Source of the DNA: Streptomyces buecherae
GTDB lineage: Bacteria > Actinomycetota > Actinomycetes > Streptomycetales > Streptomycetaceae
Length of the DNA stretch: 64,000 nt
Direction: 5' to 3'
Assembly (NCBI RefSeq): GCF_014295035.1
Contig: NZ_CP060404.1
Location: 3,188,501 to 3,252,500, forward strand
Made by a program: the position numbers and the translations under genes. Under the pieces are notes generated by a model. That model made no database searches. It had not been told where the DNA came from and worked only from the letters and a program-made list of their open reading frames with translations. Shown one piece after another: positions 47,044 through 56,330 of this stretch. How positions within the stretch are numbered: the first letter of the stretch is position 1; every line of letters starts with the position of its first letter.

Positions 47044-48732
47044 ATGCAGCAGCTAGCCGAGGAACTCCGGCTCTCTATCAACTGGCTCGACTACTCCATC
47101 CTGGCGATCTACTTCGTCGTCGTGTTGGGCATCGGCTACGCCGCGCGCCGCAGCGTACGTACGAGCCTCGACTTCTTCCTGTCGGGCAGGTCGCTGCCCG
47201 CCTGGGTGACGGGCCTGGCCTTCGTCGCGGCCAACCTGGGCGCGACGGAGATCCTGGGCATGGCGGCGAACGGCGCGCAGTACGGCGCGTACACCGTGCA
47301 CTGGTACTGGATCGGCGCCATCCCGGCCATGGTCTTCCTGGGCCTGGTGATGATGCCCTTCTACTACGGGTCGAAGGTGCGCTCCGTGCCGGAGTTCCTG
47401 CTGCACCGCTTCGGGCCCTCCTCACACCTGCTCAGCTCCCTCATCTTCGCCGTCTCCTCGGTGCTGATCGCCGGCGTCAACCTGTACGCCATGGCGATCG
47501 TCCTGGAGGCCCTGCTCGGCTGGCCGCAGTGGGTGGCGATCGTGGTCGCCGGGTTCTTCGTGCTCGGCTACATCACCCTGGGCGGCCTCTCCTCAGCCAT
47601 CTACAACGAGGTACTCCAGTTCTTCGTCATCCTCGCCGCGCTGATTCCGCTCACCGTCGTCGGGCTCAAGCGGGTCGGCGGCTGGGACGGCCTGACGGAC
47701 TCGCTGACCGGCGAGGGCCGCAAGGAGGGCACCGGCGGCGAGGACTTCCTCAGCGCCTGGGACGGCACGGGCATCGGCGAGGCCAACGCGCTGGGCGCCA
47801 ACTGGCTGACCATCGTCCTCGGCCTCGGCTTCGTCCTCAGCTTCGGCTACTGGACGACCAACTTCGCCGAGGTGCAGCGCGCCCTGTCGGCCAAGAACCT
47901 CTCCGCCGCCAAGCGCACCCCGCTCATCGCGGCCTTCCCCAAGATCCTGATCCCGATGGTGGTGATCGTCCCGGGCCTGATCGCCCTGGTGATGGAGCCG
48001 ACGCTGGGCAAGGAGGGCAGCGGGCTCGAGTACAACGACGCCATCCCGGTCCTCATGCGCGACCTGCTGCCCAACGGCGTCCTCGGCATCGCGGTGACCG
48101 GCCTGTTGGCGGCGTTCATGGCGGGCATGGCCGCCAACGTCTCGTCCTTCAACACGGTCTTCACCAACGACATCTGGGGCGCGTACGTGAAGAAGGACCG
48201 CCCGGACGCGTACTACCTGGCCACCGGGCGCTGGATCACCGCGATCGGCGTCGTGCTCGGCATGGGCACGGCGTTCATCGCCGCCAGCTTCAGCAACATC
48301 ATGAACTACCTCCAGACCCTGTTCTCCTTCTTCAACGTGCCGCTGTTCTGCGTGTTCATCATCGGCATGTTCTGGAAGCGCTCCACGGGCCCGGCCGGGT
48401 TCTGGGGGCTGCTGTCGGGCACGGTCGCCGCGATGCTGAACTACTTCTGGCTGTACAAGCAGCACGTCATCGACATCCCCTCCGACCAGGGCGCCAACTT
48501 CGTCTCCGCGATCGTCGCCTTCGTCGTCGGCGCGGTGGTGATGGTCGCCGTCACGCTGGTGACCCGGCCGAAGCCGGTGGAGCAACTGGCCGGCCTGGTC
48601 TACGGAACGCGCTCGCCCGGCATGTCGGAGCCGCCCGCCGAGGGCGACGACGCGTGGTACCGCAAGCCCGCGCTGCTCGGCTGGGGCGCGGTCATCCTGG
48701 CCGCGCTGTGCTACCTCCCCTTCTCCCTGTGA
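47044..48732 (+). CDS. Sodium/solute symporter (SSS family), probably for galactose
   Basis: The 562-residue transporter has about 13-14 membrane helices. The SSS signatures are FFLSGRSLPAWVTGLAFVAANLGATEILGMA near the start and GLLAAFMAGMAANVSSFNTVFTNDI in the middle. It is closest in appearance to the SGLT-like sugar symporters. Divergence from galT-galE-galK across a shared control region suggests galactose or a galactoside as substrate. GAGAGG lies close to the ATG. A small membrane protein gene follows in the same operon. Confidence 0.92.
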   Translation: MQQLAEELRLSINWLDYSILAIYFVVVLGIGYAARRSVRTSLDFFLSGRSLPAWVTGLAFVAANLGATEILGMAANGAQYGAYTVHWYWIGAIPAMVFLGLVMMPFYYGSKVRSVPEFLLHRFGPSSHLLSSLIFAVSSVLIAGVNLYAMAIVLEALLGWPQWVAIVVAGFFVLGYITLGGLSSAIYNEVLQFFVILAALIPLTVVGLKRVGGWDGLTDSLTGEGRKEGTGGEDFLSAWDGTGIGEANALGANWLTIVLGLGFVLSFGYWTTNFAEVQRALSAKNLSAAKRTPLIAAFPKILIPMVVIVPGLIALVMEPTLGKEGSGLEYNDAIPVLMRDLLPNGVLGIAVTGLLAAFMAGMAANVSSFNTVFTNDIWGAYVKKDRPDAYYLATGRWITAIGVVLGMGTAFIAASFSNIMNYLQTLFSFFNVPLFCVFIIGMFWKRSTGPAGFWGLLSGTVAAMLNYFWLYKQHVIDIPSDQGANFVSAIVAFVVGAVVMVAVTLVTRPKPVEQLAGLVYGTRSPGMSEPPAEGDDAWYRKPALLGWGAVILAALCYLPFSL

Positions 48733-48787
48733 CCGCCGCCCCGCACCCGGGCGCCGAGCGCCCCTCTCCCGCGAAGGAAGCAGCCTC

Positions 48788-49120
48788 ATGAGCGACTATC
48801 AGCACGAGGTCGACGAGCTTGAGCGCACGTCAGCGACCGCGGCCCGACTCTTCGACGTACGCCGCATCATCGGCGGCCTGTTCGTGGTCTACGGCGTGCT
48901 GGTCACCATCGCCGGCCTCACCGCGTCCGACGCGGACCTGGAAAAGGCCGAGAACATCAACATCAACCTGTGGACGGGCCTGGGCATGCTCGCCCTCGGC
49001 GTGTTCTTCCTCGGCTGGCTCTACCTACGCCCCACGCCCCCGCCACCCCCGGCCGAGCCGGCGCAGGCGGCGGACACCACGCCGGGCCCGGACCCGGACC
49101 GGGACACGCCGACCCCCTGA
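48788..49120 (+). CDS. Small two-helix membrane protein, possible symporter subunit
   Basis: The 110-residue protein has a charged cytoplasmic start (SDYQHEVDELERTSATAARLFDVRRIIGG). Two helices follow (LFVVYGVLVTIAGL and LWTGLGMLALGVFFLGWLYL), then a Pro/Asp-rich tail. GAAGGAAG precedes the ATG 55 bp after the symporter stop. Small subunits accompany several SSS transporters (DUF485/DUF4212 types); this one is not clearly either family, so the role is inferred from position and size. Confidence 0.75.
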   Translation: MSDYQHEVDELERTSATAARLFDVRRIIGGLFVVYGVLVTIAGLTASDADLEKAENININLWTGLGMLALGVFFLGWLYLRPTPPPPPAEPAQAADTTPGPDPDRDTPTP

Positions 49121-49199
49121 TCCGGGCCGCGCACGCCCGGCCCGGCCGGGCCGCGCCACGGCAGCGCCGACCGGCCGGGCCTGGCCCTGACCCGCGCGC

Positions 49200-50168
49200 T
49201 CAGCCCCGGCCGGGCCCCGGGGTCGGGCCCGCGCCGCCGCCGCGTGGGCCGAGTTCGGGTCGGCCCGGGCGGCCGGGGTAGCCGGGGTCGTTCGGCGCAC
49301 GGCCCGGCGGAACCTGGCCTCCTTCGCCGTATCCGGGACTGACCCGCCCCGGGTGTCCCTGGGCGGCGCCACGGCTCGGCGGGGTCTGGCCGCCGCGGCC
49401 GAGCCGGCCCGGGGCTGGTGGGCCGGTGACGTGCGGCGGAGCCGCGCCGGGGCCGTCGGTGGGCGCGTCGGCCGGCGCGTCCAGCGCGGCGGCGGCGCGC
49501 CGGGAGGCCGTGGCCCGGTCGAGCAGCCCGGTGCGCGCCGCGAGCGCCGCCGCCTCCAGGCGGGAGCCGACGCCCAGCTTCATCAGGACGCGCTGCACGT
49601 GCGTGCGGGCCGTGCTCGGCGCGATGGCCATGCCCGCCGCGATCAGCCGGGTGTCCTCGCCCTCGGCGACCCGGACCAGCACCTCCACCTCGCGCGGCGT
49701 AAGCAGTTGCAGCAACCGGGCGCCCTCGTCGTCGGGTTGCGCCGCGGGGTTCAGCAACTCCGCGAACGCGCCCTGCAGGAGGCCGGGCGCCACCGCCGCG
49801 TCCCCGGCGCGCGCCTTGATCATGGCGCGCTCGACGCCCTCGATGCGCTCGTCGTGCCGCACGTACCCGGAGGCGCCGGCCGCGAAGGCGGCGGCGATGC
49901 CGCGCGGGCTGGGCACCGGACCGAGCACCACGACCGCGACCTGGGGCCGCTCCTTCTTGATCCGCGCCACCGGCTCGAACACGCCCGGCTCGGCGGGCGT
50001 TCCGGTGCCCAGCAGGCACACCTCGGGTGCCCGGCTCACCACCAGGTCCGCGGCCCCCGCGCTCGGCGCGGCAGCGGCGAGCACCCGGTGCCCGCGGAGC
50101 TTCAACGCCGAGGCGAGCGCCTCGGCGAGCAGTCGGTGGTCGTCGACCACCATGACTCGCACGCCCAT
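49200..50168 (-). CDS. LuxR-type regulator with degenerate receiver domain
   Basis: The 322-residue protein starts VRVMVVDDHRLLAEALASALKLRGHRV, a receiver beginning with the acidic pair. Where the phospho-acceptor Asp belongs (normally L-L-D-L-x-M-P) it reads CLLGTGTPAEPG, and the conserved Lys region reads SGYVRHDE. It therefore cannot be phosphorylated normally. The LuxR helix-turn-helix follows (LTPREVEVLVRVAEGEDTRLIAAGMAIAPSTARTHVQRVLMKLGVGS, about 157-205). The last 100 residues are Gly/Pro-rich and probably disordered. The ATG is set by GGGGGAG. It may act constitutively or through a small ligand, like other orphan atypical regulators. Confidence 0.87.
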   Translation of the reverse strand: MGVRVMVVDDHRLLAEALASALKLRGHRVLAAAAPSAGAADLVVSRAPEVCLLGTGTPAEPGVFEPVARIKKERPQVAVVVLGPVPSPRGIAAAFAAGASGYVRHDERIEGVERAMIKARAGDAAVAPGLLQGAFAELLNPAAQPDDEGARLLQLLTPREVEVLVRVAEGEDTRLIAAGMAIAPSTARTHVQRVLMKLGVGSRLEAAALAARTGLLDRATASRRAAAALDAPADAPTDGPGAAPPHVTGPPAPGRLGRGGQTPPSRGAAQGHPGRVSPGYGEGGQVPPGRAPNDPGYPGRPGRPELGPRGGGAGPTPGPGRG

Positions 50169-50472
50169 GAACTCCCCCCATCCGCCCGGGGACGACCGTC
50201 CCGGTTGTCCGTGGTCCCCGTGTCGATCGAGATCGTGCCGTCGCGACGGTGCGAGCCCCCCAGCCCGCACCCGGCCCCCGATCTCTTGCCCCCGGAAGCT
50301 ACACGCTTGTTCGACATTGCGCGCCCCTTAGCAGGAAGAAGCAGCCGGTGTGCCGAAACCCGTCCCATCGCGCTCAGTTCCGCTCACAAAGAGATCCTCT
50401 CGACACGACAATGGCCCCACCAGTACGGAACGTACCGGTGGGGCCACCATCCGTGCAGCAGTGCCGCACTGG
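50169..50472. other. Intergenic region upstream of the LuxR-type regulator
   Basis: Holds the regulator's promoter on the minus strand and, at its right end, the terminator of the next gene. No reading frame is credible. Confidence 0.5.
50413..50445 (-). terminator. Terminator of the PQQ-propeller gene
   Basis: 14-bp arms GGCCCCACCAGTAC and GTACCGGTGGGGCC (one mismatch) around GGAAC, 28 nt past the stop. Confidence 0.8.
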
Positions 50473-52473
50473 TCAGTTGGGGCCGAAAACCATCGCTAGG
50501 AGGTCCTCACCGCGCTGGTAGTCGCGCGGCTCGGTGGCGTAGATGTCGCCCATGTACAGCTTCTTGTTGGCCCACAGGAACACCTCGTGGCCCATGCTGT
50601 AGTTGGACTCCGTCTCCGCGGTGGCCGTCGCGTTCTGCATCAGCTTGGCCTTCTCGTACGTGTTCGGGTCGATCTGCCAGACGGCGCCGCCCTCCCGGTA
50701 CGTGGTGTCCTGGTAGGCGATGAGGTAGCCGTCCTCGTCCAACTGCATCGGCGTGATGCTGGAGGTGGGCACGCCGTCGGTCTTGCCCACGGTCTTGCCG
50801 GTGGTCAGCGAGTACGCCACGACCTCGTTCTGCGGCAGCGTGTCGGAGGAGCCGCTGCGCTCCTCGGTGGCCATGAACAGCTTGTCCTTGGCGATGACGA
50901 CCTTGGTGCAGGACTCGACCTCGTTGGTCTGGCACTCCGCCGTGAACTTGCCGTTGCCGGTCGCGATCTTGCTGACCAGCTTGCCCTTGCGCTGCGAGGG
51001 GTCGATGGTCATGAAGTCGGAGACCGAGGCGCCCGTCGAGTCGCCGGCGTCCACGCCGATGACCATCGGGTCGGTGGAGACCACGTGCACGTCGTCGAGG
51101 CCGTCGGTGAGCTTGTACTCGGACAGGATGTTCCCGTCCTTCGGGTTGATGAGCTGGACCGACATCCGGGCCTCGCCGTACTCGCCGCAGCCGCGCACCG
51201 CCACCAGCTTGGGGCCGCCGCCGTAGCCGTAGTCCGAGCACTCCTCGTTGGCCTGCGGCGACCAGAGCTTGTCGCCCTTCATGGACCACGCGGCGCCGCC
51301 GTCCAGGCCGCCCGCGGCGACGGTGCCGCCGCCGATGGTGACCTCGTCGAACTCCAGCTTCTCGTCGGCCTCCTTGATGCTGCGCTGCCACACGAGCTTG
51401 CCGTTGTTCAGGTCGACGAGGCCGACCTCGCTGCAGTCGGGGTACTTGTTCTCGGCGGTGGGCTTGCCGTCCTGGAAGACGACGGCGGTCATGCCCTCCT
51501 TGGTGATCTGGGTGCTGCCCCAGCACAGTTCGCCGCCGAGCGGGATCTCGTACTGCGCGGACGAGCCGCCGCTGACCGGGTAGCCGACGATCTTGTCGAT
51601 CTGGCCCTTGGCCCACACCTTGTCGGTGGCCCACAGGCCGGGCGAGTTCGCCTGCTCCTTGACCCGGGGCATCGGGACCTTGGAGACCAGGTTGCCGCCG
51701 ACCAGCTTCGGCTTGGGCCGCTTCTTGACGCCGCCCTCGCCCTCCTCGCCGCCGGTCGTGCCCTGGCTGGTGCCGGGGTCCTTCTTCTTCGCCTCGCTGT
51801 CGCCGTCGTCGCCGCCCTTGGTGGCGAACCACACGCCGCCGCCGACGATCAGCGCGATCGCCACCACGGCGCTGACGATGATCGCCATGCGCTGCTTGCC
51901 CGGCCGGTTGTCACCGCCCGGGGCACCCTGGGGCAGCGGCGCGCCGGGGTATCCGCCCGGCTGGGTCTGCCCGTAGGGGCCCTGCCCGTACGGACCCTGT
52001 TGTCCGGCGCCGTACGGCGCGCCCGGCTGCGCGGGGTAGCCGTAGCCGCCGGCCTGCGTCGGCGCCTGCGGGTAGGCGTACCCGCCGACCTGGGTGGGGG
52101 CCTGCGGGTAGCCGTAGCCTCCGGCGCCGACCGGTGGGGTCTGCGGCGCCTGGGCCGGGGCGCCGGGAGGCGGCGGGGTCTGCGGGGCCTTGGCGAACTG
52201 CGGCGGGGTGCCGGGCGGCCCGGGGGGCGGCGGCGTCTGCGGCGCCTGGGCCGGCGGCGGGGTCTGCGGCGGCTGCGGCTGCTGGCCGGGCGGCGTCTGC
52301 GGGTAGCCGTAGTTGGCCACCTGGGTCGGCTGCTGCGGGTAGCCGTAGCCGGGTGCGGCGGGCTGTTGCGCGTGGCTCCCGGGGGCGTCGCCGTAACCCG
52401 GGGTGGACCCGTCGTGCGGGTCCCGCGGTGCGCCGTAGCCGCCCTGCGGCGGCTGTTGGGGCGGCTGTGACAT
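50473..52473 (-). CDS. Membrane-anchored PQQ-like beta-propeller protein with Pro/Gln/Tyr-rich N-terminus
   Basis: The 666-residue protein has three parts. Residues 1-195 are a disordered, cytoplasmic Pro/Gln/Gly/Tyr repeat (GYGYPQ, PQTPPPP). One helix follows (MAIIVSAVVAIALIVGGGVWFATK). The external 440 residues form a propeller with quinoprotein-type strands (GLVDLNNGKLVWQRSIKEADEKL, VVAYSLTTGKTVGKTDG). Eight Cys in the external part suggest disulphides. Streptomycetes have many such proteins, some fused to Ser/Thr kinases; this one lacks a kinase. The start at ATG-TCA is chosen because GAAGGA lies 6 nt upstream. No enzymatic function is implied. Confidence 0.82.
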   Translation of the reverse strand: MSQPPQQPPQGGYGAPRDPHDGSTPGYGDAPGSHAQQPAAPGYGYPQQPTQVANYGYPQTPPGQQPQPPQTPPPAQAPQTPPPPGPPGTPPQFAKAPQTPPPPGAPAQAPQTPPVGAGGYGYPQAPTQVGGYAYPQAPTQAGGYGYPAQPGAPYGAGQQGPYGQGPYGQTQPGGYPGAPLPQGAPGGDNRPGKQRMAIIVSAVVAIALIVGGGVWFATKGGDDGDSEAKKKDPGTSQGTTGGEEGEGGVKKRPKPKLVGGNLVSKVPMPRVKEQANSPGLWATDKVWAKGQIDKIVGYPVSGGSSAQYEIPLGGELCWGSTQITKEGMTAVVFQDGKPTAENKYPDCSEVGLVDLNNGKLVWQRSIKEADEKLEFDEVTIGGGTVAAGGLDGGAAWSMKGDKLWSPQANEECSDYGYGGGPKLVAVRGCGEYGEARMSVQLINPKDGNILSEYKLTDGLDDVHVVSTDPMVIGVDAGDSTGASVSDFMTIDPSQRKGKLVSKIATGNGKFTAECQTNEVESCTKVVIAKDKLFMATEERSGSSDTLPQNEVVAYSLTTGKTVGKTDGVPTSSITPMQLDEDGYLIAYQDTTYREGGAVWQIDPNTYEKAKLMQNATATAETESNYSMGHEVFLWANKKLYMGDIYATEPRDYQRGEDLLAMVFGPN

Positions 52474-52814
52474 CGGCATTCCTTCTCGTGGGGCCATGGC
52501 CGACCGGCCTCCCCCGCTGTCACCGTGGCTGAAATCCATCGGAGACGGAGCGAATCGGACATGAATGCGGCCTGGCGATGGCAGGCGAGCGGGTGTTCTT
52601 TGTATCACCCGGTCATCGCATGACAGGTGCCGGTGGCCGGCCGGCCCAGGAGCTGATACCGGCCCGTGACGAGACCGTTGCACCGCCCGGGCCGGCCATC
52701 CCGGTGCCGACCTGCCGCGGGCGGCCCGGGCACGCCCCGGCCCGGCACCCGTGTGGCGGGTGCCGGGCCGGGTCGCGGAGGCGCGTCAGGCGGCGGAGCC
52801 GGGGGCGCGAACGG
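52474..52814. other. Intergenic region between ABC-F and propeller genes
   Basis: Contains the ABC-F terminator on its right and the propeller gene promoter on its left. On the minus strand, GATACAAAG near 52600 may be a -10, and it sits inside an inverted repeat GGGTG/CACCC (52591-52610). No gene is seen. Confidence 0.5.
52736..52772 (-). terminator. Terminator of the ABC-F gene
   Basis: Perfect 16-bp arms, CCCGGCCCGGCACCCG and its complement, around TGTGG, 43 nt past the stop. Confidence 0.85.
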
Positions 52815-54647
52815 TCACGCGTCGTCGGCCAGTTCCAGCCAGCGCGATTCCAGTTCGTCCCGTTCGCCCGACAGCTCCCGTAGCTTGCCGTCGAGTTCGG
52901 CGACGCGCTCGAAGTCGGTGGCGTGCTCGGCGATCTGGGCGTGCAGCGTGGTCTCCTGCTCGCTGATCTTGTCGAGGCGGCGCTCGATGCGCTGCAACTC
53001 CTTCTGCGCGGCGCGCTGCTCGCCCGCCGACTTCTCCCGTGGCCGGTCCTTGTCACCGGCGGCGCCGGCGGCCGGGCTCGCGGGGGCGGCCGGCGCGGCG
53101 GAGGCCGCCGCCCGCGTGCGCTGGCGCCGCTCCAGGTACTCGTCGACGCCGCGCGGCAGCATCCGCAGCGTGGCGTCGCCGAGCAGCGCGAGGACGCGGT
53201 CGGTGGTGCGCTCGATGAAGTACCGGTCGTGACTGATCACCACGAGGGAGCCGGGCCAGCCGTCCAACAGGTCCTCAAGCTGGGTCAGCGTCTCGATGTC
53301 GAGGTCGTTGGTCGGCTCGTCCAGGAAGAGCACGTTGGGCTCGTCCATCAGCAGCCGCAGGATCTGCAGCCGGCGCCGCTCACCGCCGGACAGGTCGCCG
53401 ACGGGCGTCCACTGCTTCTCCTTGGCGAAGCCGAAGTGCTCGCACAGTTGCGAGGCGGTCATCTCGCGGCCCTTGCCCAGGTCAACGCGTTGCCGCACCT
53501 GTTCGACGGCCTGTAGGACGCGCCAGGTGGGGTCGAGTTCGGCGACCTCCTGCGACAGGTAGGCCAGCCGTACGGTCCTGCCGACCGTGATCCGGCCCGC
53601 CGCCGGCTGCTCCTCGCCCTCGGTGCGGGCGGCCCGGTCCAGCGCGCGCAGCAGCGAGGTCTTGCCCGCGCCGTTGACGCCGACCAGGCCGATCCGGTCG
53701 CCGGGCCCGAGCTGCCAGGTCAGGTGCTTGAGCAGGGTCTTCGGCCCGGCCTGGATCGTCACGTCCTCCAGGTCGAAGACGGTCTTGCCGAGCCGGGAAT
53801 TGGCGAACTTCATCAGCTCGGCGCTGTCCCGGGGCGGCGGCACGTCGGCGATCAGCGCGTTGGCGGCCTCGATGCGGAAGCGCGGCTTGCTGGTACGGGC
53901 CGGGGCGCCGCGCCGCAGCCAGGCCAGCTCCTTGCGCATCAGGTTCTGCCGCTTGGCCTCCTCGGTGGCCGCGATGCGCTCGCGCTCGGCGCGCGCGAAG
54001 ACGTAGTCGCTGTAGCCGCCCTCGTACTCGTGCACCTGGCCGCGCTGCACGTCCCACATGCGGGTGCAGACCTGGTCGAGGAACCAGCGGTCGTGGGTGA
54101 CGACCACCAGCGCCGAGCGGCGGGCCCGCAGGTGGCTGGCGAGCCAGGAGATGCCCTCCACGTCGAGGTGGTTGGTCGGCTCGTCCAGGACGATCAGCTC
54201 GGGTTCGCCGATGAGCAGCTTGGCGAGCGCGATGCGGCGCCGCTCGCCACCGGAGAGCGGGCCGATCACGGTGTCCAGGCTCTGCCCGAAGCCGGGCAGG
54301 TCGAGCCCGCCGAACAGGCCGGTCAGCACGTCGCGGATCTTGGCGTTGCCCGCCCACTCGTGGTCGGCGAGGTCGCCGATCACCTCGTGCCGCACGGTGG
54401 CGGCCGGGTCGAGCGAGTCGTGCTGGGTCAGCACGCCGAGCCGCAGCCCACCGGAGTGCGTGACGCGCCCCTGGTCGGCCTCCTCCAGCTTGGCGAGCAT
54501 CCGGATGAGGGTGGTCTTGCCGTCACCGTTGCGGCCGACGACGCCGATCCGGTCGCCCTCATTGACGCCGAGGGAGATCCCGTCGAGCAGGGCACGGGTG
54601 CCGTACACCTTGCTCACGGTTTCCAGATTGACGAGGTTCGTTGCCAT
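52815..54647 (-). CDS. ABC-F family ATPase (Uup/EttA-like ribosome-associated)
   Basis: The 610-residue soluble protein has two ATPase domains and no membrane segment. Domain 1 shows GRNGDGKTT, LSGGERRRIALAKLL and LDEPTNHLD. Domain 2 shows GVNGAGKTS, LSGGERRRLQILRLL and LDEPTNDLD. An inter-domain linker with RKELAWLRRGAPARTSK corresponds to the P-site tRNA-interacting motif region. The last 80 residues form a coiled coil, as in Uup. ABC-F proteins act on stalled or antibiotic-bound ribosomes. The Asp in the first Walker A loop is unusual but tolerated in the family. AGGAG precedes the ATG. Confidence 0.93.
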   Translation of the reverse strand: MATNLVNLETVSKVYGTRALLDGISLGVNEGDRIGVVGRNGDGKTTLIRMLAKLEEADQGRVTHSGGLRLGVLTQHDSLDPAATVRHEVIGDLADHEWAGNAKIRDVLTGLFGGLDLPGFGQSLDTVIGPLSGGERRRIALAKLLIGEPELIVLDEPTNHLDVEGISWLASHLRARRSALVVVTHDRWFLDQVCTRMWDVQRGQVHEYEGGYSDYVFARAERERIAATEEAKRQNLMRKELAWLRRGAPARTSKPRFRIEAANALIADVPPPRDSAELMKFANSRLGKTVFDLEDVTIQAGPKTLLKHLTWQLGPGDRIGLVGVNGAGKTSLLRALDRAARTEGEEQPAAGRITVGRTVRLAYLSQEVAELDPTWRVLQAVEQVRQRVDLGKGREMTASQLCEHFGFAKEKQWTPVGDLSGGERRRLQILRLLMDEPNVLFLDEPTNDLDIETLTQLEDLLDGWPGSLVVISHDRYFIERTTDRVLALLGDATLRMLPRGVDEYLERRQRTRAAASAAPAAPASPAAGAAGDKDRPREKSAGEQRAAQKELQRIERRLDKISEQETTLHAQIAEHATDFERVAELDGKLRELSGERDELESRWLELADDA

Positions 54648-54970
54648 CTCACTCCTGGGACGGGGGGCGTTCGAGCTCCAGCGTAGTCGCCACGGGCCGG
54701 GCCCCGGATCGCGCCGTCACGCGGGGTGCGGAGCCCCCACGCGCCGGCGCGTGGGGGCGCGACCGGGCGGGCGCGCGGGCCCTGGCCCAGGGGTTCGGTC
54801 GGTCGGCCGGCGCGCGGTCGGCCGGCCGGTTGGTTGGCCGGTTGGCCGGCTGGTCGGCTGGTCGGCTGGTCGGCTGGTCGGCTGGTCGTACGAGCAGGGG
54901 CGTACGGATCGGGCGGTCGTACGGCCAGGGGCGTACGGGGAGGTGGGCGTACGGGGAGGTGGGCGGGCGG
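54648..54970. repeat. Repeat-filled gap between ABC-F and ispE
   Basis: The 323-bp gap holds no gene. At 54849-54888 the octamer GGCTGGTC is repeated five times in perfect tandem, preceded by looser GGTTGGCC copies. At 54891-54963 CGTACGG words repeat, ending with a doubled gcgtacggggaggtgg just after the ispE stop. Confidence 0.8.
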
Positions 54971-55939
54971 TCAGGCGCTCGGGGCCCGGCGGTCCTCGCG
55001 GACGACCGTGGCGCCGGCGGCCGGGCTCGCGGCCACCCGGGCCGTGCGGCACGTCCCGGAGGCGGCGAGCGCCGTGGCCACCTGCTCCGCGCCCGCCGCG
55101 TCCTTGGCCAGGAAGGCGCAGGTCGGGCCGGAGCCGGAGACCAGCGAGGCGAGCGCGCCCGCCTCGGTGCCGGCCCGCAGGGTGTCGGCGAGGGAGGGGC
55201 GCAGCGAGACCGCCGCGGCCTGGAGGTCGTTGCTGGAACCGTCCGGGCCCGCGGTCAGGGCGGCGGCGAGCGCGGTGGCGTCGCCGGCGCGCAGCGCGTC
55301 GAGGAGGGCGGCCGACGGCTCGGGCGCCGGCACGTCGTCGATGGTGTCGCCGGCGCCGCGCTCGGCGCGCAGCCGGTCGCACTCGCCGTAGACGGCCGGC
55401 GTCGAGAGCCCGCCGTCCGCCACGGCGAAGACCCAGTGGAAGGTGCCGCCGACGGTGAGCGGGGTGAGCAGTTCACCTCGGCCCCGGCCCAGCGCGGCCC
55501 CGCCCACCAGGCTGAACGGCACGTCGCTGCCCAACTCGGCGCAGATGTCGAGGAGTTCCTCGCGCGTCGCGCCGGTGTTCCACAGCGCGTCGCAGGCCAG
55601 CAGCGCGCCGGCGCCGTCCGCGCTGCCGCCGGCCATGCCGCCGGCGACCGGGATGTCCTTGGCGATGTGGAGGTGCACCCGGGGCTCGATCCCGTGGCGG
55701 GCGGCGAGCAGTTCGGCGGCGCGGGCGGCGAGGTTCGTACGGTCGCGGGGCACCTGGTCGGCGTCCGGACCCTCGACCGTGATCCGCAGCTCGTCGGCCG
55801 GGGTGACCGTGATCTCGTCGTACAGGCCGACGGCGAGGAAGACGTTGGCCAGGTCGTGGAATCCGTCCGGCCTGCGGCCACCCACCGCGAGCTGGGCGTT
55901 GACCTTGGCCGGTACGCGAACGGCGATGGAGTCGATCAC
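54971..55939 (-). CDS. ispE: 4-diphosphocytidyl-2-C-methyl-D-erythritol kinase
   Basis: Fourth step of the MEP isoprenoid pathway. The 322-residue GHMP kinase shows VRVPAKVNAQLAVGGRRPDGFHDL with the substrate Lys and His. The P-loop is IPVAGGMAGGSADGAGALL, then ELGSDVPFSLVGGAALGRGRGE, and the C-terminal motif VSGSGPTCAF. The usual P-x-x-K-[IVL]-N reads PAKVNAQL. GTG start; AAGAG lies close upstream. ksgA is the next gene upstream on the same strand, the usual order. Confidence 0.95.
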   Translation of the reverse strand: MIDSIAVRVPAKVNAQLAVGGRRPDGFHDLANVFLAVGLYDEITVTPADELRITVEGPDADQVPRDRTNLAARAAELLAARHGIEPRVHLHIAKDIPVAGGMAGGSADGAGALLACDALWNTGATREELLDICAELGSDVPFSLVGGAALGRGRGELLTPLTVGGTFHWVFAVADGGLSTPAVYGECDRLRAERGAGDTIDDVPAPEPSAALLDALRAGDATALAAALTAGPDGSSNDLQAAAVSLRPSLADTLRAGTEAGALASLVSGSGPTCAFLAKDAAGAEQVATALAASGTCRTARVAASPAAGATVVREDRRAPSA

Positions 55940-56330
55940 GGGCTCTTGGCTCCTCGGTTCCGGGGCCGCCACGGTGCGGGCGGCGACGGTTGGTGGTGAT
56001 CGCACCCTACGGACTCCGGGTGTCGGGCCGCTGGCCGGCGTCTCACCTGTCGCGCGCCCGGCTCCCGCGACCGGCCCGCGCGAGCCACGGCGCACGCGGG
56101 GCGCGTCCGCCAGCGGACTCCCGCGCCGGCCCGGCGGCGGCCGGCGCCCGGGCGGGGTAGGGCCGGGGTCGAGGTCAGGGCAGGATCAGCGGCACGGCGG
56201 GACCAGAGGCAGGCAGGGTCGGGGCCGGGGCCAGGCGGAGCCGAGGCCAGGCGGAGCCGAGGCCAGGGCCAGGCGAGGCCACGCGGGGCCGGGGGCCGAG
56301 GCCAGGGCGGTCAGGATCAGCGGCCCGGCC
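55940..56330. other. Gap between ispE and ksgA with tandem repeats
   Basis: No gene is present. From about 56222 to 56317 a 16-bp unit (GGCCAGGCGGAGCCGA) and its variants repeat about five times. The rest is plain GC-rich sequence that should hold the ispE promoter. Confidence 0.65.
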
